From Onstottus_B arcticum (GTDB lineage Bacteria > Acidobacteriota > Blastocatellia > UBA7656), in contig JBBPIE010000039.1 of the NCBI GenBank assembly GCA_038040485.1, positions 1-55,745 on the forward strand: DNA of 55,745 nt. Direction: 5' to 3'. Under the pieces are notes generated by a model. That model was not told the DNA's origin and ran no database searches. It saw only the letters and a program-made list of their open reading frames with translations. Numbering within the stretch: position 1 is the first letter of the stretch; every line of letters starts with the position of its first letter. Made by a program: the position numbers and the translations under genes. Of this stretch, positions 16,853 through 25,340 are shown one piece after another.

Positions 16853-18058
16853 TCAGTTCTGATTGAGCGCGGTCCGGATTCTCTCAATTACACCGCGCAC
16901 CTGAGCAGCGTTGGGAGGCTCCGGCACGTCGGCAAGGTATTGCTCAAACGCTCGTAGCGCCCCATCATACTTCTTCTCTATAAAATAAATCTGGCCAAGC
17001 ATGAGCTGTGCGCCTCCAAGTTGAACACCGCCCAGCCGATAAGCCGCCAGCAGCTCGCGCTCGGCATCATTCAACCGATCGAGTTGAAGGAGCGCGCCGC
17101 CAAGCTGCAATCGAATCCGAGCCGCGTTGGGAAGCAGCTCCGCGGCCTGGCTCAGCTCAGTGACTGCCGCATCGTACTTCTGCTTCTTGTTCAGCAGGAG
17201 CCCAAGCCTGTAATGCGCGTTTCCAGCTCCCTGGCGATCGAGCTTCGAATCAAGCGCCGCCGCGCGAAGATGTGGCTCCGCTTCATCCAGACGGTTGAGG
17301 GCAGTCAAGACGTCCCCCAGGGCAAGCCGCACTTCGGAAACTGATTGGTTCTCTTTGTACAGGGCCTGGAGCATCGCCGCGGCCTCCTTGTACTTTTCGC
17401 GGCGGGTGAGGATGATGCCCAGGTTCATCCTAGGATGATAAACTCGCGGCGCGATCTTCGAGGCGCGTTCGAACATCCGCGTCGCGTCGTCGAGCCGGTC
17501 CATCCTCATATAGATCAAACCCAGACCGTTGAGCGCGCGGAAATAATCCGGATAGATAGTCAGGGCTTGTTCCAACTCGCTAACTACCTCGCCTTGCTTG
17601 CCCTCCCCGAATGCGCGCATTGCCGCTGCATACGCTCGCTTAGCTTCTTCAGGAACCTTTAAATCGAGTTCGCCAACGTCGACCACCCGCGGCGGCGGCG
17701 AGGGTCGCTCGGTGAACCGTTTTAGATAAACCGTGATGTAGTAAACGCCGTACTCTTTGAAGGTAACGGTAGTCGTGTCGTAAGTGGCGCCGTCGCTTAA
17801 GACAGTCACCCGGTACTCGCCATCCGGCTTGAGGCCGAGCGACCGGGTGAGCATGAACCTGCCTTTGGAATCACTGAAGAACGTTTCAACGCGGCCGTTG
17901 TCCATCTCCATCGTGAAGCGCACTTCGCGAGATGGCAGCGACCCGTCCGGCATAAAGAACTGAATGGATGGCGAAGCCTGAGCCTGAGCCAGTGCCGCGA
18001 GAATTGCAACTGCGAGCAGCGTCGGGATCAGTGGAAGCAATGGAATTCTTCGTGGCAT
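16853..18058 (-). CDS. Secreted TPR protein with N-terminal beta domain (paralogue A)
   Basis: A 401-residue protein from the ATG at 18058, which has AGGAGGT upstream (a longer frame to 18136 is not needed). A signal peptide (1-27, ending ALAQAQA) is followed by a beta-rich domain of about 90 residues (SIQFFMPDGSLPSREVRF ... YYITVYLKRF) that resembles carboxypeptidase-regulatory-like folds, then about eight tetratricopeptide repeats (from about 130), with pairs such as YPDYFRALNGLGLIYMRMD. It is closely related to the next gene along its whole length. Likely periplasmic or cell-surface scaffold; function unknown. Confidence 0.85.
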   Translation of the reverse strand: MPRRIPLLPLIPTLLAVAILAALAQAQASPSIQFFMPDGSLPSREVRFTMEMDNGRVETFFSDSKGRFMLTRSLGLKPDGEYRVTVLSDGATYDTTTVTFKEYGVYYITVYLKRFTERPSPPPRVVDVGELDLKVPEEAKRAYAAAMRAFGEGKQGEVVSELEQALTIYPDYFRALNGLGLIYMRMDRLDDATRMFERASKIAPRVYHPRMNLGIILTRREKYKEAAAMLQALYKENQSVSEVRLALGDVLTALNRLDEAEPHLRAAALDSKLDRQGAGNAHYRLGLLLNKKQKYDAAVTELSQAAELLPNAARIRLQLGGALLQLDRLNDAERELLAAYRLGGVQLGGAQLMLGQIYFIEKKYDGALRAFEQYLADVPEPPNAAQVRGVIERIRTALNQN

Positions 18059-18230
18059 CCGGCACCTCCTGTCAAACGCGAGCCACCGGGCTGCGCGTTG
18101 CTTTTCAACCGGCAACCGCTGCGACGACAGTAGCACAGGGCGAATAGCCAGTAAATCAAATCCTCGATCTGGTTCTAGAGCAAATCAACCTCTGATCACC
18201 TTTGGCGGTCTGTTGCCGAAGCAGCGAGGC

Positions 18231-19445
18231 TTAGCGATTCAGTCCGGTCTTGATGTTCGCAATCACGCCGCGAATCTCGACGGCGTTCGGAGGCGCAGGC
18301 ACGTCGGCAAGATATTGCTCAAAGGCTTTTAGCGCACTCTCATACTTTTTCTGCTGGAAGTAGATTTGACCGAGCATAAGCTGCGCACCGCCGAGTTGCG
18401 TGCCGCCCATCCGGTATGCCGCCGACAACTCGCGCTCGGCGTCATCCCACCGTTCGAGTTGCAGAAGCGCCCCCCCAAGTTGCAATCGAATGCGGCCGTT
18501 GTTGGGTAGCAGCTCCGCCGCTTCGTTCAGCTCGACAACCGCTTCCGCGTAACTGTGTTTCTTGTTCAGCAGCAGCCCGAGCCAATAATGAGCGTTCCCG
18601 ATCGCTTGCCGATCGAGCTTTGAATCGAGCAGCGCTTTGCGAAGATGCGGCTCCGCCTCGTTCAGCCGATTCAGAGCTATCAAAGCGTCCGCGAGGGCTA
18701 TGCGAACTTCGGAGATTGACTGGTTCTCCTTGTGGAGCGCCTCCAGCAATGCGACCGCTTCCGCATACTTTGCCCGGCGTGTCAGGATGATTCCCAAGTT
18801 CAATCTCGGAGTGTGGGCTCGCGGCGCGATCTTCGCTGCGCGCTCGAACAGGCGCGTCGCGTCGTCGAGCCGGTTCATCCTCATGTAAAGCAATCCCAAA
18901 CCGTTGAGGGCCCGATAATAGTCCGGATAGATCGTAAGGGCGCGCTCCAATCCCGCAACCACTTCATCCCGCCGGCCCTCCTTGAACGCACGCATTGCCG
19001 CGTCGTAAGCCTGCTTAGCCTCTTCCGGCACACGCGCGTCGTACTCTGCGACATCCACCAGCTTTGGGGGCGGCACTGCACGCTCGGTGAACGGCTTTAA
19101 GTAAATCGCTATAAAGGGCGCGCCGTAGTCTTTGAAGGTGAAATTCGTCGTCGCGAAAATGGTTCCATCCCCAACCGCGGTCAGCCGATACTCGGCCTCC
19201 CTGCTGATTCCCTGCGCGCGCCTGAGCAAGAACCTGCCCTGCGAATCGGAGAAAAACGTCTCGACCCGGCCTTCGACTTCGATCGAAAAACGAATCTCTC
19301 GCCGCGCCATGGACCCGTCAGGCATGAAGAACTGAATCGCAGGCGACGGCTCTTGCGCCGATGCCAGAGCCGCGAAGAACACGACAGCAAACAGAGCTGT
19401 TATCGGATATCGCGAAAGGACGTTTCCGAGCATGCTCATCTCCAT
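18231..19445 (-). CDS. Secreted TPR protein with N-terminal beta domain (paralogue B)
   Basis: About 404 residues from the ATG at 19445; an ATG at 19433 with GGAG six bases upstream is equally good. It has the same plan as its downstream neighbour: signal peptide (ending AALASAQ), beta domain (AIQFFMPDGSMARREIRF), then TPRs (YPDYYRALNGLGLLYMRMN). Identity with paralogue A looks high, roughly 70% by eye, so the two arose by tandem duplication. The 172-bp gap between them has no obvious terminator, so they may be cotranscribed. Confidence 0.85.
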   Translation of the reverse strand: MEMSMLGNVLSRYPITALFAVVFFAALASAQEPSPAIQFFMPDGSMARREIRFSIEVEGRVETFFSDSQGRFLLRRAQGISREAEYRLTAVGDGTIFATTNFTFKDYGAPFIAIYLKPFTERAVPPPKLVDVAEYDARVPEEAKQAYDAAMRAFKEGRRDEVVAGLERALTIYPDYYRALNGLGLLYMRMNRLDDATRLFERAAKIAPRAHTPRLNLGIILTRRAKYAEAVALLEALHKENQSISEVRIALADALIALNRLNEAEPHLRKALLDSKLDRQAIGNAHYWLGLLLNKKHSYAEAVVELNEAAELLPNNGRIRLQLGGALLQLERWDDAERELSAAYRMGGTQLGGAQLMLGQIYFQQKKYESALKAFEQYLADVPAPPNAVEIRGVIANIKTGLNR

Positions 19446-19470
19446 GCCCTGCTCACCGAGCCGAGCGTTC

Positions 19471-19556
19471 GAGCCCTGGGAGCGCAGGCATCCTGCCTGC
19501 TGCTTGGTGGCCGTGCGAAGAAGAGGCAGGCAGGGATGCCTGCGCTCCCAGGGCTT
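19471..19556. repeat. Long inverted repeat (CCTGGGAGCGCAGGC type)
   Basis: The arm at 19471-19500 is complementary to 19526-19556 around a 25-nt loop. Sequence of this kind (gggagcgcaggcatcctgcc) is typically dispersed in many copies in such genomes. It lies just upstream of TPR paralogue B and overlaps its apparent longer reading frame, which supports the shorter start. Confidence 0.8.
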
Positions 19557-20045
19557 CAGCAACTATTGCCGACGGTATCACAGCACGCAGTTTCAGTAAA
19601 TCATCTGCGGTGAGTTCCGCCACGCGGGCAGACCTCCAAGCCGGACATAATGAGCAAAGCGGGAAACCTCGAGCCGATGCTCGAGTGCCACCGGCTCCGG
19701 TGTACGCCAGGTTTTCGCGCTGGTTCTGTCCTGAGTTTTCGGAGCTCCTGCGATTGACCATTTGAAGGATTGCAATTGTGCGCAACCCCGTTCGGGGTTG
19801 AATGTTTGTAGTACGGAAGCGACGGACGCTGCTCACCCCGTTAGGGGTGATATGGTCCCGCCGAGTCGGCACATAGCACTCCGCTGGAGTGCGGCGCGGT
19901 GTGTGGCTCGCGGTTCTATAAACATTGCACTCCGCTGGAGTGCCTGCACTCCTAAGTGCCGCCAAGTACGAGGTGGTGAAACGGCGGCATCCGCCCCGGC
20001 GAGTGCCGCGCGAAAACTTGACGCGAACCCACCGGCTCCCGCGCC
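19557..20045. repeat. Intergenic stretch with a cluster of short perfect palindromes
   Basis: No convincing gene. It contains CAACCCCGTTCGGGGTTG (19783-19800), TCACCCCGTTAGGGGTGA (19833-19850), GCACTCCGCTGGAGTGC twice (19876-19892 and 19927-19943) and GCACTCCTAAGTGC (19945-19958). The first four start 50, 43 and 51 bp apart. Each would form a small stem-loop. Confidence 0.7.
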
Positions 20046-20075
20046 TTGATCAGCGTGTCAACCGGCACCTATACT
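20046..20075 (+). promoter_or_regulatory. Predicted promoter of gatCA
   Basis: TTGATC at 20046-20051 and TATACT at 20070-20075 with an 18-bp spacer, 35 bp upstream of gatC. The -10 sequence and spacer equal those of the rplU promoter. Confidence 0.6.
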
Positions 20076-20109
20076 CTTCCGTTATTCGCCCGCTGAAACA
20101 GGAGACCGT

Positions 20110-20412
20110 ATGCCGATATCGAAGGCTGACGTGGAGAAGATTGCCGAGCTTGCAAGGCTGGAGCTGACCAGCGAAGAAACCGAATCGTTTACGGAACAAC
20201 TCAGCTCAATTCTCGAACACATCGACAAGCTCAACGAGCTCGAGACTGCAGATGTCGAGCCGATGTCGCATTGCTCCACGGCTGGCGGCGACACTGAATA
20301 CGCGCGCCGCGACGACGTCACCCGTCCCAGCCTCGGCCAGCGCCTCGCCGTTGAAAACGCCCCGGACGCCGAAGCCGGATACTTCAAGGTGCCGCGCGTT
20401 ATTGGCGGGTAG
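20110..20412 (+). CDS. gatC: Aspartyl/glutamyl-tRNA amidotransferase subunit C
   Basis: A 100-residue GatC, which holds the GatA and GatB subunits of the tRNA-dependent amidotransferase together. The N-terminal pattern ISKADVEKIAELARLELTSEE and the central LNELETADVEPMSH are typical. ATG with AGGAGA upstream. gatB is not in the window. Confidence 0.95.
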   Translation: MPISKADVEKIAELARLELTSEETESFTEQLSSILEHIDKLNELETADVEPMSHCSTAGGDTEYARRDDVTRPSLGQRLAVENAPDAEAGYFKVPRVIGG

Positions 20413-20449
20413 ACCTCGTTTTGTCGAGTGACGACGATTGGAGCACGAC

Positions 20450-21919
20450 TTGGAACTCAAGCACCTAAGTGTAGCCTCTCTCCGCAACCTGATCGCTTCC
20501 CGCGAAGTGACCGCTGTCGAAGTCTGCCGAAATGCGCTCGGCCGCATCGAGGAGTTGTCAGAGCTAAACGCATTCATAACTACAACCGCCGAGCCTGCCC
20601 TCGCTTCCGCCGAACAACTTGACCGAGCCGCCGAAAAGGGCGAGCCGCTTCCGAAGCTAGCCGGCGCGATCATAGCCATCAAAGACAACATGGTCATGCG
20701 CGGCGTACGGACGACCGCCGGCTCGCGGATACTGTTCAACTACAAGCCGCCTTACACGGCGACCGCAATCGAGCGCCTGCAAGCAGCCGGCGCGATCATC
20801 ATAGGAAAAACCAACTGCGACGAGTTTGCCATGGGGTCATCAACCGAGAACTCAGCGTACGGACCGGTCAGGAACCCGTGGGACCCGGCGCGCGTGCCGG
20901 GCGGGTCGTCGGGCGGATCGGCCGTGGCGGTGGCGGCAGGTATGGCGATGGGCGCGCTCGGATCGGACACTGGAGGCTCGATTCGCCAGCCGGCAAGCCT
21001 CTGCGGAGTTGTCGGGCTCAAGCCGACCTACGGACGCGTCTCGCGTTACGGACTGATTGCTTTTGGATCGTCGCTCGACCAGATCGGTCCCTTTGCAAAC
21101 TCGGTCGAAGACGCCGCGGCAATTCTCGATGTGATCGCCGGCCGCGACGTGAACGATTCGACTTCGAGCAACGCCGAAGTTGACGACTATTCGGCGGCGC
21201 TCACCGGCGATGTGCGCGGATTGCGAGTTGGAGTTCCTCGCGAGTACTACGGCGAAGGGCTCGACCCGGAGGTCAAAGAGAAAACCGAAGCGGCGATCAA
21301 GAGGCTTGAAGAGATGGGCGCTAAGATCGTGGACGTGAGTCTCCCGCATACTGAGTACGCCGTGCCCGTCTACTACTTGATCGCAACCGCCGAAGCGAGT
21401 GCAAACCTTGCCCGTTTCGACGGCGTGCGTTACGGCTTCCGCGCCGAAGACGCTGGGACTTTGAAAGAGATGTATAGCCGAACTCGCGAGCACGGATTCG
21501 GAGCTGAGGTGAAGCGGCGAATCATGCTGGGGACTTACGCGTTGTCGGCCGGATACTACGACGCGTATTACGGCAAGGCTCAGAAGGTTCGCGCGCTGAT
21601 CGAGCGGGACTTTCGAAACGCGTTTGGGTCTTGCGACGTAATCGCGACGCCAACCGCGCCTACGCCGGCGTTCAAGCTCGGGGAGAAGGCTGACAATCCT
21701 CTCGAGATGTATCTCTCGGACATCTACACCATAACAGCAAACCTCGCGGGCATACCCGGCATTAGCTTGCCTTGTGGTCTTTCTTCAAACGGTTTGCCGA
21801 TTGGAGTTCAACTCATCGGCCGTCAGTTTGACGAGGCGACTCTGCTTCGAGCGGCGCGCAACCTGGAACAGGCCCTGGGATTCGATTCCACGCCAGCTGC
21901 AATTCGGAACAACGGTTAG
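20450..21919 (+). CDS. gatA: Aspartyl/glutamyl-tRNA amidotransferase subunit A
   Basis: A 489-residue amidase-signature enzyme that releases ammonia from glutamine for conversion of misacylated Glu-tRNA(Gln) or Asp-tRNA(Asn). With the TTG at 20450 as start (GGAG six bases upstream), the Ser-cisSer-Lys triad falls at Lys78, Ser153 and Ser177, in line with known GatA numbering (79/154/178); a TTG at 20438 would add four residues. The motif PGGSSGGSA is intact. It follows gatC by 37 bp. Confidence 0.96.
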   Translation: MELKHLSVASLRNLIASREVTAVEVCRNALGRIEELSELNAFITTTAEPALASAEQLDRAAEKGEPLPKLAGAIIAIKDNMVMRGVRTTAGSRILFNYKPPYTATAIERLQAAGAIIIGKTNCDEFAMGSSTENSAYGPVRNPWDPARVPGGSSGGSAVAVAAGMAMGALGSDTGGSIRQPASLCGVVGLKPTYGRVSRYGLIAFGSSLDQIGPFANSVEDAAAILDVIAGRDVNDSTSSNAEVDDYSAALTGDVRGLRVGVPREYYGEGLDPEVKEKTEAAIKRLEEMGAKIVDVSLPHTEYAVPVYYLIATAEASANLARFDGVRYGFRAEDAGTLKEMYSRTREHGFGAEVKRRIMLGTYALSAGYYDAYYGKAQKVRALIERDFRNAFGSCDVIATPTAPTPAFKLGEKADNPLEMYLSDIYTITANLAGIPGISLPCGLSSNGLPIGVQLIGRQFDEATLLRAARNLEQALGFDSTPAAIRNNG

Positions 21920-21922
21920 GAG

Positions 21923-22022
21923 CGTGTACGGGCGAGACATCCGTGGCCGCCCCTCAGCGAACACTGCGTGCCTTGGCGGCGCACATTGCGATGAGGGGCG
22001 GCCACGAAGTGCCGCCCGTACG
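21923..22022. repeat. GC-rich inverted repeat (GTACGGGCG type)
   Basis: The arm at about 21926-21956 (gtacgggcg ... gtggccgcccctc) is complementary to 21992-22021 (gaggggcggccac ... cgcccgtac). It separates gatA from the EamA gene and covers the region where that gene's ribosome-binding site should lie. Confidence 0.75.
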
Positions 22023-22031
22023 TGAACAACA

Positions 22032-23027
22032 TTGGTTGAAGCGACTGACACAACGCGATTGGCAAAAGCGCCGGCCGACTCCGGGGCCAGCTTCGGGAGC
22101 ACCGATGCTCTTCTGTTGCTTATGACCGTCATCTGGGGAGCTAACTTCACTGCGATCAAGTACTCGATCGAGGACTTGTTGCCTCTCAGCTTTAACGGAT
22201 TGCGATTCGCGATCGCTTCGGTTGTGGTCCTTGCAGCCGCGCTCGCTACCGGTCACAACTTGAAAGTTGCGAAGGGGGATGGCTGGCGATTGTTTGGTCT
22301 GGGATTATTTGCGAACACCTTCTACCAGTCAGTCTTTATCATCGGGATGGCTCACACGCGGGCAGGCAATGCCGCCCTGATCCTTGCCACCACTCCGATG
22401 ATTACGGCGATCATCGGAAGATTGTTGAAGCAGGAGTACTTCACCCCGCGCGGCGTGTTCGGGTTGGTGCTTGCTTTCGGCGGGATACTCTTGATCATCC
22501 TCGCTGGTGACAAGGATGTCTCACTCGGTGAAACAGTACTTGGCGATTGCTTGCTCCTGGCCGCAACATTTTTCTGGTCGCTTTACACCGTTTGCTCCAA
22601 GCGGCTGATTCACACTTACGGTTCGATGAAAACCACGACGATAATGATGGTGACCGGCACTCCGGTGTTGTTGCTGGTCTGCGCGCCGTCGTTGTTGCGC
22701 CAAGACTGGTCTCGAGTCAGGCCGATTGCCTGGGCGGGTCTGATCTACAGCGCGCTGCTGGCGATAGCGCTCGCTTACATCATCTGGAACCACGGCGTGC
22801 GAAAGATTGGCTCGACTCGGACGGCGATCTACTCGAACATTACGCCGATCGTAGCGATGTTGGTGGCGTGGCCGGCGCTCGGCGAGGTACCAACGCTGGG
22901 CCAGCTCGCCGGCGCAATTGTCATCTTTATCGGGATATACCTTGTGCGTCGCGGTATGATCGCAGTCGTTCCCGAAGTAATCGAAGAAGAGCTCGAAGAA
23001 GCATGCCTCGGCCCCGGCAAGAATTGA
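22032..23027 (+). CDS. EamA/DMT-family membrane transporter
   Basis: A 331-residue inner-membrane protein with about ten transmembrane segments in two EamA repeats (VIWGANFTAIKYSI in the first, IYSNITPIVAMLVAWPALGE in the second). Probable exporter of a small metabolite; substrate unknown. The TTG start at 22032 is uncertain because the preceding bases are part of an inverted repeat and no SD is evident. It is only distantly similar to the EamA gene at 2527. Confidence 0.88.
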   Translation: MVEATDTTRLAKAPADSGASFGSTDALLLLMTVIWGANFTAIKYSIEDLLPLSFNGLRFAIASVVVLAAALATGHNLKVAKGDGWRLFGLGLFANTFYQSVFIIGMAHTRAGNAALILATTPMITAIIGRLLKQEYFTPRGVFGLVLAFGGILLIILAGDKDVSLGETVLGDCLLLAATFFWSLYTVCSKRLIHTYGSMKTTTIMMVTGTPVLLLVCAPSLLRQDWSRVRPIAWAGLIYSALLAIALAYIIWNHGVRKIGSTRTAIYSNITPIVAMLVAWPALGEVPTLGQLAGAIVIFIGIYLVRRGMIAVVPEVIEEELEEACLGPGKN

Positions 23028-23153
23028 GACTTAGTCTCGACGGCTTCAATACGCGAAGTGTTCGGATGAGATTTCCGTGACGGTCTCTGTCTTTTTTCGT
23101 ACAAGCTGTCTCTAGGAATAAGCAAGCACTCTAACCACTCGGGGAACGCAGAT

Positions 23154-24413
23154 ATGTCCGAGGTCACGCCGCAGCTCACGATTCGCCAGGTCCTGCAACT
23201 GAAGCCTGTCCGCCGCCTTTGGTTATCGCAGATTGTCAGCGTCTTCGGCGACTTTCTGGCTATCTTCGCGGTGCTCAGCTACGCATCGTTCGACCTGCAC
23301 GCTACCGCCACGCAAGTCACATTGATCAGCGTCTCGTTCATGATTCCGTTTGCATTTGTCAGTCCGGTAGCCGGAGTCTTTGTCGATCGATGGAACGTCA
23401 AACGGACGATGGTCGCGAGCGACCTGATTCGCGCCGGACTCGCGCTGGGGTTGGTCTTCGCCGGAACGCTAGGACAGATCTACGCGATTCTGTTTTTGTT
23501 GAGCGTTGTTTCAACATTCTTTGTGCCTGCGCAGACCGTTACGCTACGAACGATCGTGCCTCGCGAAGGATTGTTGGCGGCGAACTCGCTGATACAGCAA
23601 GCGTTCCAGATCATGCGCATCGTCAGCCCGGCGCTGGCCGGAGCGATGGTCGCGTGGTTTGGGGCCAGCTCCTGTTACTACCTCGACAGTCTTAGCTATG
23701 TCTTCTCGGCGTCGATGATCGCATCGCTGGTAATCTCGCGCGAGCCGGCCGTTCCAGCGAAGGACAGCCATCCGCTTAAATCGATCTTGAACGATTTGAT
23801 GGCAGGGCTGAAATTTATCGGCACGCACGCGACGATCTCATATGTGATTCTTGCGATGGCTGCCGGGATGTTTGCTATCTCCTGTTTTGCGCCGTTGATA
23901 GCGGTTTACGTCCGCGATGAATTGCACGCGACCTCGTTGGCCTTCGGGGTCATCAACTCACTCATCGGTGTCGGAATGATCGCCGGCACGCTGACGATGA
24001 GCCGTCTGGCGCAGAAGGTCTCGAAGACACATCTGGCGCTTTGGGGCTTGCTGACGATGGGAGCATTCGTCCTGGTCCTGGCGGCTTTCAAGACGATAGC
24101 TGCGGCTTCGATCGGCATGTTCGGAGTCGGTGTCGGCGTGATCTTTGTATTCGTCTCCGCGCAAACGCTTATGCAGGGACAAACTCCGATGGCACTGATC
24201 GGCCGCGTCAGCAGCACCGTCATGTCCGTGTTGTCATTCGCGCAGTTGATCGGCCTTGTCTTCTCCGGCTCGCTGGCGGAGACGCTGGGCACCACCAAGC
24301 TGTTCTACGCCAGCGCCGCAATGCTGATGTTGATGACGGTCTTAGGCTACTTTCGTTTGCCTCAGCAAGCCGCAATTCCCCCTGCGCGCCCGCAGGAGCA
24401 ACCTGCTGACTAG
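23154..24413 (+). CDS. MFS transporter
   Basis: A 419-residue major-facilitator protein with 12 predicted membrane segments. The loop VFVDRWNVKRTMVASDLIRAG matches the MFS signature between helices 2 and 3 in the MFS_3/enterobactin-exporter-like group. Probably an efflux pump for a small molecule. Its TAG stop (24411-24413) overlaps the stop of the convergent barrel protein gene. Confidence 0.9.
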   Translation: MSEVTPQLTIRQVLQLKPVRRLWLSQIVSVFGDFLAIFAVLSYASFDLHATATQVTLISVSFMIPFAFVSPVAGVFVDRWNVKRTMVASDLIRAGLALGLVFAGTLGQIYAILFLLSVVSTFFVPAQTVTLRTIVPREGLLAANSLIQQAFQIMRIVSPALAGAMVAWFGASSCYYLDSLSYVFSASMIASLVISREPAVPAKDSHPLKSILNDLMAGLKFIGTHATISYVILAMAAGMFAISCFAPLIAVYVRDELHATSLAFGVINSLIGVGMIAGTLTMSRLAQKVSKTHLALWGLLTMGAFVLVLAAFKTIAAASIGMFGVGVGVIFVFVSAQTLMQGQTPMALIGRVSSTVMSVLSFAQLIGLVFSGSLAETLGTTKLFYASAAMLMLMTVLGYFRLPQQAAIPPARPQEQPAD

Positions 24414-24894
24414 CGGAACGACAGACCTACGCGAACACCGTACAGGTGCGGAGTGTCGCTCGAGAAAATGTGATCGCGAAACTCGACCCTGAGCCCAAGG
24501 TGCGGCTTCATCCAGTACTGAACACCACCGCCGAAGTTCCCTCCGCCGCTGGCCCCTGTTTGAACCCGAGCGAGAAGCCGCCGGTGACGAATGGCACTAG
24601 CTTGTGATTCGGCTTAACAAAGTGATAACCGACGTTCGTGGATAGAATGCCGATTCCCTCTCCCAAGTCTCCAAGCGGGCTCAGGTAGCCAATCTCGGCG
24701 CCAAGACCGAATCCTTTGTGCACCAGCCATTCGCCGCCGCCGCCCACGTGCAATGTGCCCACAATGCTGCCACCGGACGTTCCCCCTACCCCACCGAAGC
24801 CGTAGCCCCAACCTCGCGGCTCGCTCGCCGTTTGTCCCAGCGCCGCAACCTGGACGCCAAGCAGAATTGACACAACCATCACAAGTCTTCGCAT
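24410..24894 (-). pseudogene. Outer-membrane beta-barrel protein, frameshifted
   Basis: The intact part (24894 to about 24565) starts with a signal peptide (MRRLVMVVSILLGVQVAALGQ) and continues as a glycine-rich barrel (FVTGGFSLGFK). Reading then passes out of frame and stops at 24508. In the adjacent frame the barrel clearly continues (GASGGGNFGGGVQYW ... HLYGVRVGLSFR) to a stop at 24410-24412. One extra base in the three-T run at about 24557-24559 (plus strand) would restore a single protein of about 160 residues ending in a typical barrel terminus. Either a real one-base deletion or a sequence error. AGGAG eight bases before the ATG. Function: small OmpA/OmpW-like surface protein, unassigned. 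Confidence 0.7.
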
Positions 24895-25340
24895 GATTCA
24901 CGCTCCTGTTTTTCTTCCTCGTTGTATTGCGCCGCCCGCGATTGGACGAGCAGCCTGGCAACGCTTTCTCTTAGGGCAAGCGCGATGCCAGGACCGTAGC
25001 TTCGTCGTTGCAAGGCTTAGCCTGCCGCGACTTCGCACACGGCGCAGTGATTGGTTGCCTTACGTCTTGCGATTGTTGCACTGATGAAAAAAGAAAAGGG
25101 CGGCGCTTTGAGGCTTAGTTACGGCGAGTGAATTGGAGTTCTGCGGTTTTCGATAGTCGGCTGACTTAGAATGCTTTCTCTGCGTTTGGCTCAGCGTCTC
25201 AGGGTCTCTGCGGTTAGAGGGTTTGGCAAATTGGTAAACCTGGACGTCCTCTCTAACCGCAGAGTCGCCGAGACGCTGAGACCAACGCAAAGAATTGAAG
25301 TTACGACACCACACGGATTTCCGTCTTGCGGAAGCCGGGC
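24895..25340. repeat. Intergenic region with inverted octamer repeat (CGCAGAG family)
   Basis: No gene is evident. The left arm at about 25174-25219 (ctctgcg, gctcagcg, tctcaggg, tctctgcg) is complementary to 25249-25296 (ccgcagag, tcgccgag, acgctgag, accaacgc), both in 8-bp steps, with a 30-bp loop. The rest of the stretch shows nothing I recognise. Confidence 0.75.

Noticed and set aside
19446..19562. Longer N-terminus for TPR paralogue B
   Set aside because: The extra residues come from the long inverted repeat at 19471-19556 and would place the signal peptide internally.
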